From Streptomyces piniterrae (lineage in GTDB: Bacteria; Actinomycetota; Actinomycetes; Streptomycetales; Streptomycetaceae), in NCBI RefSeq assembly GCF_005048155.1, contig NZ_SUMB01000006.1, forward strand, positions 186,001 to 250,000: a stretch of DNA of 64,000 bases, given 5' to 3'. Positions 59,683-64,000 of the stretch are shown one piece after another. Numbering within the stretch: the stretch's first letter is position 1; each line of letters opens with the position of its first letter. The translations under genes and the position numbers were made by a program. A model generated the notes under the pieces. The model made no database searches, was not told where the DNA came from, and saw only the letters and a list, made by a program, of their open reading frames with translations.

Positions 59683-60294
59683 ATGGCCGATGCGACACCG
59701 TCCACATCCTCAACACCCTCAACACCCTTACCCACCACGTCACCCAGCTTCGACGAGGTCTTCTGCGGGCTGTTGCCCCGGCTCTACCGGCGCGCGGTGA
59801 TGCTGGCCGGTTCGAGACAGTCGGCGGAGGACGTGGTGCACGAGGCGTATCTCAAGCTCGCCGCCCGTCCGCAGCGCTTCCTCGCGCACCCGGAGCCGTA
59901 CGCCTACGCCTTCACCACGGTGCTGAACGTCGCCCGCGACGCGCACCGGAAGGACCGGCGACAGGTGCTGGTCGATGCCATGGAGGGCGTTGAGGAGGCC
60001 GGTGCCGGTGGGGCCGGCGGTGGCGCCGGGGTCGGTCTCGGGGCGGGGTCCGGCGACTGGGACGGCGGCGTGGAGCGGCGGCATGCCGAGCTCGAAGCGG
60101 TGCGCCTGCTGGGGCGGTTGTCGCACCGGCAGGCCGGGATCGTCATCCTCGTGGACCTCGACGGGTACACCATCGACCAGGCCGCGAAGATCATGAAGGT
60201 GCACCGTGGTACCGCGGCCCGGCATCGCGCGCGGGCGCTGGACAGGCTGCGCGCCTACCTCGTTGAATCGGATCACGGGCGGGCAGGGAGGTGA
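59683..60294 (+). CDS. ECF-type (SigE-family) RNA polymerase sigma factor
   Basis: A 203-residue sigma factor. Region 2: FDEVFCGLLPRLYRRAVMLAGSRQSAEDVVHEAYLKLA; region 4: LSHRQAGIVILVDLDGYTIDQAAKIMKVHRGTAARHRARALDRLRAYL (quoted by key helices). Between them lies an Ala/Gly-rich linker (EEAGAGGAGGGAG). ATG at 59683 follows GGGGGAGAG. The stop overlaps the next gene's GTG (GTGA), typical of sigma/anti-sigma pairs. Confidence 0.9.
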   Translation: MADATPSTSSTPSTPLPTTSPSFDEVFCGLLPRLYRRAVMLAGSRQSAEDVVHEAYLKLAARPQRFLAHPEPYAYAFTTVLNVARDAHRKDRRQVLVDAMEGVEEAGAGGAGGGAGVGLGAGSGDWDGGVERRHAELEAVRLLGRLSHRQAGIVILVDLDGYTIDQAAKIMKVHRGTAARHRARALDRLRAYLVESDHGRAGR

Positions 60295-60974
60295 GCGGCG
60301 CGGTGGGAGCGGGGCCACGGGACGGCGGCGGCGCGGGCGGCGCGGGCGCGGGCTACGGAGGTGGCCGCGCCGGTGGGCCTGGTGACGATGCCGGAGGCGA
60401 GGTCGAGGCGCTGCTGCGCGAACGGCTCCGGCTCGCGGACGAGCAGATCGAGATGCCGGCGGGGATGTGGGCCCGCATCAAGGAGGCCGACGCCGGGCCG
60501 GCGCCCACCGTGGTCGCGCTGCCGCGCCGGCGCCCGTATGTCGTCGTACTCGCGGTCGCCGCGGCGGTGGCCGCGGTGATGCTGGGGGTGTGGTGGCTGG
60601 TGCGGCCGGGGCCGGCCGAGGTGAAGCCGGCCGGGCCGCCCTCGACGGTGCCGGTCAAGGTCTACAACAGCGAGTCGGCCTGCCGAAAGGGCCGCACCCT
60701 GGAGTGCGCGCTGCGGCTGGCCAGGGACCCGCATGCGGAGTACGCCGCGCGCGGCAATTCCGCCGGCCGCGTCTGGCACGGTGAGGTGCTGGCCGCCCGC
60801 TGCGTGGTCACCGACGGGCAACTCGTCCGCGACGAACAGGGCGTCACGTCCACCCGCTGGTATCTGGTCAGCCGCACGGACGGTGTGGAGGGCTGGCTGC
60901 CGGGAGTGCGGACCCGCAATACGCGGGAGGTGCCGGTCTGTTCCGCTGATGTCCGGTCTGCTCCATTGGGATAA
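60291..60974 (+). CDS. Probable anti-sigma membrane protein with SH3-like extracytoplasmic domain
   Basis: A 227-residue protein: a Gly-rich start, a cytoplasmic helix (EVEALLRERLRLADEQIEMPAGMWARI), one span (VVVLAVAAAVAAVMLGVWWLV) and an extracytoplasmic part resembling a bacterial SH3 domain (WHGEVLAARCVVTDGQLV; TSTRWYLVSRTDGVEGWLPGV), with four Cys. No zinc-binding anti-sigma (ZAS) motif is seen. The GTGA overlap with the sigma gene supports an anti-sigma role; a wall-derived signal would be read by the SH3-like domain. Confidence 0.78.
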   Translation: MSGAVGAGPRDGGGAGGAGAGYGGGRAGGPGDDAGGEVEALLRERLRLADEQIEMPAGMWARIKEADAGPAPTVVALPRRRPYVVVLAVAAAVAAVMLGVWWLVRPGPAEVKPAGPPSTVPVKVYNSESACRKGRTLECALRLARDPHAEYAARGNSAGRVWHGEVLAARCVVTDGQLVRDEQGVTSTRWYLVSRTDGVEGWLPGVRTRNTREVPVCSADVRSAPLG

Positions 60975-60975
60975 A

Positions 60976-60989
60976 GTGATGTGGATCAC
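60976..60989. promoter_or_regulatory. CRP-like palindrome
   Basis: GTGA-TGTGGA-TCAC is a perfect short inverted repeat matching the CRP half-site arrangement (GTGA-N6-TCAC), with flanking A bases. It lies one base after the stop of the anti-sigma-like gene. It could be a Crp/FNR-family site for the downstream gene; chance in GC-rich DNA is possible. Confidence 0.4.
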
Positions 60990-61208
60990 AGGCCCTGGTG
61001 TCATGTGGGGCGGGCGCGTTGTCCGTGTCCGGAGTGCGGATCCGCTCGAAGCCGAGTGAATCCGCAGGCAGTTGGCGAATCCAGTCGAAGGTGCGCCAAG
61101 ACGCGGATACGTGTCACCCGTGCGTGAGGCGCGTCCCTACGGCGCAGATATGCAACGCATCCATATGACGCATCCGCTGAAGCGGCCGTACGAGACGGGG
61201 AGTCGGCG

Positions 61209-61523
61209 ATGAAGGTACCTGCCAGGGTCCGAGGCGCGGTCTGGGCCGGCGCTCTTGCGGCCGGGCTGCTGGGGGCGGCGGGCGCGGTCACGGGCGGCCC
61301 CGACGGGGCGAGGCCGGTGGGCACGGGCGGTGGTGGAACGCCGCCGGTGGGGAGGAACCCGGTGGCGACGCCCCCGGTGGGGACCAGCGCGGTCGGCACC
61401 GGCGTCTTCCGGACCGGGACGTTCCGGGGCGGCTTCGGGGCCGGCGTATTCGGGACGGGCGGGGGCAGCGGCACCGGCTGCCCCGATCGGCCCGTACCTG
61501 GCGGCAGTTACCGCCCCCGGTAG
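61209..61523 (+). CDS. Small secreted PVGT-repeat protein
   Basis: A 104-residue protein with a signal peptide-like start (VRGAVWAGALAAGLLGAAGAVTG), then low-complexity Gly/Thr/Val repeats (RPVGTGGGGTPPVG; TPPVGTSAVGTGVF; GTGGGSGTGCPD). ATG at 61209 follows GGGGAG. The 3' end overlaps 16 bases with the enoyl-CoA hydratase gene on the opposite strand. It could be a wall or surface peptide, or a spurious frame; the good ribosome site favours the former. Confidence 0.5.
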   Translation: MKVPARVRGAVWAGALAAGLLGAAGAVTGGPDGARPVGTGGGGTPPVGRNPVATPPVGTSAVGTGVFRTGTFRGGFGAGVFGTGGGSGTGCPDRPVPGGSYRPR

Positions 61524-62383
61524 GCCGGGCGGCGCCGCTCCACGAAGGAGGCCACCCCCTCCTGTGCGTCCGCGGTCGTCATATTGATCTCCTGGGCGGC
61601 GGCCTCGGCGGCGAAGGCGGCCGCCCGATCGGTGTCGAGCGAGGCGTTGACCAGCTGTTTCGTGAGGGTCAGGGCCCGGGTCGGGCCGGTCGCCAGCCGC
61701 TCCGCCCATTCCCGTGCCGTCTTCGTCAACTCGCCGTCCGGCACGACCCGGTTGACCAGCCCCAGCCGCTCGGCCTCCGCGGCCGGCACGGCGTCACCGA
61801 AGAACATCAGCTCCTTGGCGCGCTGCGGGCCGATCAACCGCGGTAGCAGGTAGGCGCCGCCGCCGTCCGGGACCAGGCCGCGGCGTACGAACACCTCGAT
61901 GAACCGGGCCGATTCGGCGGCCAGCACCAGATCGCAGGCGAGCGCGAGATGGGCGCCGAGGCCGGCCGCGGTGCCGTTGACGGCGGCGATCACCGGCTTC
62001 TCGCAGTCCAGCACCGCGCCGATGAGGCGCTGGGCGCCGCGCTGGATCATCCGGGCAACATCGCCCGCGACCCGGTCGCCCGCCGAGGCCGATCCGCGCA
62101 GATCTGCGCCGGCGCAGAAGCCCCTGCCCTGCGCGGTGATCACCACGGCCCGTACGCCCGGGTCGGCGGAGGCGTCCGCAAGCCGCTCGATGATGCGTTC
62201 GCGCTGGTCAGGGGTGATGGCGTTCATGACCTCCGGCCGGTTGAGGGTGATCCACGAGACGCCGTTGTCAGTGGCGTGGAGTATCAATGAATCGACGGGA
62301 TCGAGGGGATCGGCGGCCTTCGCGGCTTCGGCGGAAGGCGTCGCGGTTCCGGGGGTGTTGGACGGTACGGGGGAGGACGTCAT
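61508..62383 (-). CDS. Enoyl-CoA hydratase/isomerase
   Basis: A 291-residue crotonase-family protein, with ~30 extra N-terminal residues. Core motifs: VSWITLNRPEVMNAI, AQGRGFCAGADLRG (oxyanion hole), PVIAAVNGTAAGLGAHLALACDLVLAA, and LVPDGGGAYLLPRLIG. Active-site Glu positions of hydratases are not both obvious, so isomerase activity is also possible. ATG at 62383. Reads in the same direction as the acyl-CoA synthetase upstream of it. Confidence 0.9.
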   Translation of the reverse strand: MTSSPVPSNTPGTATPSAEAAKAADPLDPVDSLILHATDNGVSWITLNRPEVMNAITPDQRERIIERLADASADPGVRAVVITAQGRGFCAGADLRGSASAGDRVAGDVARMIQRGAQRLIGAVLDCEKPVIAAVNGTAAGLGAHLALACDLVLAAESARFIEVFVRRGLVPDGGGAYLLPRLIGPQRAKELMFFGDAVPAAEAERLGLVNRVVPDGELTKTAREWAERLATGPTRALTLTKQLVNASLDTDRAAAFAAEAAAQEINMTTADAQEGVASFVERRRPAYRGR

Positions 62384-62519
62384 GGGGGAGTGGCTCCAAA
62401 GGGTGTGGTCGGGCCGGTGGCGATCGGGGCTCGCGGGGGCGGGGCGCGGGCGGAGGGGCGCGCGGCGATGGTGGCTCGGGCCGCGCTCGTTCCGTCGACC
62501 GCACGCGCCACCCGCTCCG

Positions 62520-64000
62520 TCAGTGGCAGACGGCCAGTGCGTCAAGGGCCACGGCGCCCTGCCCGCGCGGCAGGACCACCAGCGGGTTGATGTCCAACTC
62601 GGCCAGGTCTCCGCCCAGTTCGAGCGCCATCCGCTGCACCCGCAGCACGACCTCGGTGAGCGCGTCCGTGTCCGCGGGCGGCGCTCCGCGTACGCCGTCC
62701 AGGAGGGCGTGGCCGCGCAGTTCGCCGAGCATCGCGCGCGCCTGTTCCTCCCCGAAGGGCGGCACGCCCACCGCGACGTCCCGCAGGACCTCCACAAGCA
62801 CCCCGCCGAGCCCGACCGTCACCGTCGGCCCGAAGAGGCTGTCATGGGTGACTCCCACGACCATCTCCACCCCCCGCTCGATCATCTGGCAGACCAGTAC
62901 GCCGTCCAGCGGGACGTCCTCGTAGCGCGCGATGTCGGTGAGTTCGCGGTAGGCGTCCCTCACCTGGCTGGCGGAGGTCAGACCGACCTTGACCAGGCCG
63001 AGTTCGGTCTTGTGGGCCAGCTGCGGCCCGGAGGCCTTCATGACCACGGGGTAGCCGACCAGGCTCGCCGCCCGGACGGCCGCCGCCGCGCTGGTCACCA
63101 GCTGTTCGCGCGGTACGCGGATGCCGTAGGCGCGCAGCAGCTGCTTCGCCGCATGCTCGCTGAGCTGCTGCCCCGGGCGCATCAGCCCCTGCGCCTTGCG
63201 CGCGGAGGGGGACATCACGCGCGGGGCGTCGTCGAAGGGCGAGCGGTAGTCGGCGGCGAAGCGATGGTGGTCGAAGTAGGCGCGGACCGCGGTGATGCAG
63301 TTGGCGAAGGTGCGGAAGGTCGCCACACGAGAGGAGCCGAGCAGGGTGTTGCGGTAGGCGTCCTCGGTGCCGACCGGCGACCCCCACACCACACAGATCA
63401 GCTTGTCCGTCTCCTCCGCCGCGTCCACCAGGTCCTGCGCGAGCTTGTCGCTCATGGGCGGGAAGGGCCCGGTGATCGGGCAGATCAGCACCCCTATGGA
63501 CGGGTCGGCCAGGATCGCATCGATGATCTTGCGGCCGCGCCAGTCGCCGACCGGATGCCCGCCGTTGTCGATCGGGTTGGCGACGTTGAGGTAGCCCGGG
63601 ATCCACTGGTGCAGTTCGGTCTGCTTGGCGGCCGCGAGGGTGGGCAGCCGCAGCCCCGCCGCGGTCGCCAGATCGGAGAAGTGGGCGCCGGTGCCACCCG
63701 AGATCGAGTAGACGGCGACACCCTCGGCGCTGGGCTTGTGCGCGCGGGCCAGCAGCGCCGCGGTGTCCTGGAGTTCGTCCAGCCCGTCCACCCGGATCAC
63801 CCCGAACTGCCGCATCGCGGCGTCCACGACACCGTCAGCGCCGGTGAGCTTGCCGGTGTGCGAGGCGGCCGTACGGGCACCGGTCTCGGTGCGGCCGACC
63901 TTGACGGCGACGACCGGGACCTTGTTGCGGGCGGCGCGGTCGGCGGCGAGCAGAAAACTGCGGCCGTCCTTGAGCCCTTCCACATACGCGGCGATGGCGC
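62520..64000 (-). CDS. ADP-forming acyl-CoA (acetate-CoA) synthetase, 5' end outside window
   Basis: C-terminal ~490 residues of a fused alpha/beta nucleoside-diphosphate-forming acyl-CoA synthetase. Seen: CoA-ligase segment (VAVKVGRTETGARTAASHTG; VYSISGGTGAHFSDLAT), the phosphohistidine region, and the ATP-grasp half (LLRAYGIRVPREQLVTSAAAA; YPVVMKASGPQLAHKTELGLV; NPLVVLPRGQGAVALDAL). The frame runs off the right edge (AIAAYVEGLKDGRSF). With the enoyl-CoA hydratase it suggests acid activation and beta-oxidation. Confidence 0.92.
   Translation of the reverse strand, partial: AIAAYVEGLKDGRSFLLAADRAARNKVPVVAVKVGRTETGARTAASHTGKLTGADGVVDAAMRQFGVIRVDGLDELQDTAALLARAHKPSAEGVAVYSISGGTGAHFSDLATAAGLRLPTLAAAKQTELHQWIPGYLNVANPIDNGGHPVGDWRGRKIIDAILADPSIGVLICPITGPFPPMSDKLAQDLVDAAEETDKLICVVWGSPVGTEDAYRNTLLGSSRVATFRTFANCITAVRAYFDHHRFAADYRSPFDDAPRVMSPSARKAQGLMRPGQQLSEHAAKQLLRAYGIRVPREQLVTSAAAAVRAASLVGYPVVMKASGPQLAHKTELGLVKVGLTSASQVRDAYRELTDIARYEDVPLDGVLVCQMIERGVEMVVGVTHDSLFGPTVTVGLGGVLVEVLRDVAVGVPPFGEEQARAMLGELRGHALLDGVRGAPPADTDALTEVVLRVQRMALELGGDLAELDINPLVVLPRGQGAVALDALAVCH

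Overview
This is a high-GC actinobacterial chromosome segment, almost certainly from Streptomyces. Codon third positions are strongly G/C, GTG starts and GTGA/ATGA overlaps are common, and the backbone carries developmental genes typical of the genus (whiD, bldM, shbA) next to guaB/guaB3. It also has the alr-tsaE-tsaB-rimI-tsaD run and a CIRCE-controlled groES-groEL pair. Both window edges cut genes: rpsI on the left and an ADP-forming acyl-CoA synthetase on the right.

Layout. 0-6 kb is the cell-wall and cofactor core: rpsI, glmM, a shrunken DUF389 gene, coaA, a small acidic protein, glmS and acpS. 6.0-8.2 kb looks inserted: an XRE-type regulator divergent from four tiny, mutually overlapping genes. 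8.3-17.6 kb resumes the backbone with nnr, an L,D-transpeptidase, alr, an alpha/beta hydrolase, tsaE, an iron-box-preceded small ORF, a YkuD-like secreted protein, and tsaB-rimI-tsaD (t6A tRNA modification). 17.7-23.3 kb holds a small Cys/His membrane protein, a THUMP-like methyltransferase, a SEDS (FtsW/RodA) gene divergent from groES, then groES and groEL with two CIRCE operators. 23.3-30 kb is metabolic and accessory: a SnoaL-like protein, a hydroxyacid dehydrogenase divergent from a DUF2264 protein, an SDR, a MOSC protein and a LysR regulator.

30-36.6 kb is the developmental and purine block: whiD, bldM (with a BldN-type promoter), the sigma factor gene shbA, guaB, guaB3 and a nucleotide-sugar dehydrogenase homologue that has lost its catalytic cysteine. 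36.8-44.3 kb has glpD, a serine-hydrolase lipoprotein, and a receptor Ser/Thr kinase followed by a pseudokinase of the same architecture. 44.4-52.0 kb is rich in acyl-CoA dehydrogenases: a paired large and small subunit, a HATPase regulator, a cyclase-family hydrolase, an SDR, another acyl-CoA dehydrogenase and a zinc alcohol dehydrogenase. With the enoyl-CoA hydratase and acyl-CoA synthetase at 61.5-64 kb, these look like catabolism of an acyl or isoprenoid-like substrate.

52-61.5 kb carries a frame-split lipoprotein, two MFS transporters, a GNAT acetyltransferase, a stand-alone maltokinase-cap protein, a membrane protein, a flavin reductase, and an ECF-type sigma factor overlapping a membrane protein with an extracytoplasmic SH3-like domain (a probable anti-sigma factor).

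The most unusual items are the 6-8 kb regulator/micro-operon module, the kinase-pseudokinase pair, the cysteine-less sugar dehydrogenase, the SEDS gene facing groES, the frame-split lipoprotein, the iron box before a small ORF, and several uncatalogued palindromes upstream of regulators. No tRNA, rRNA, insertion sequence or CRISPR array was seen. All functional calls are from reading the sequence and remembered family features; no search was run.
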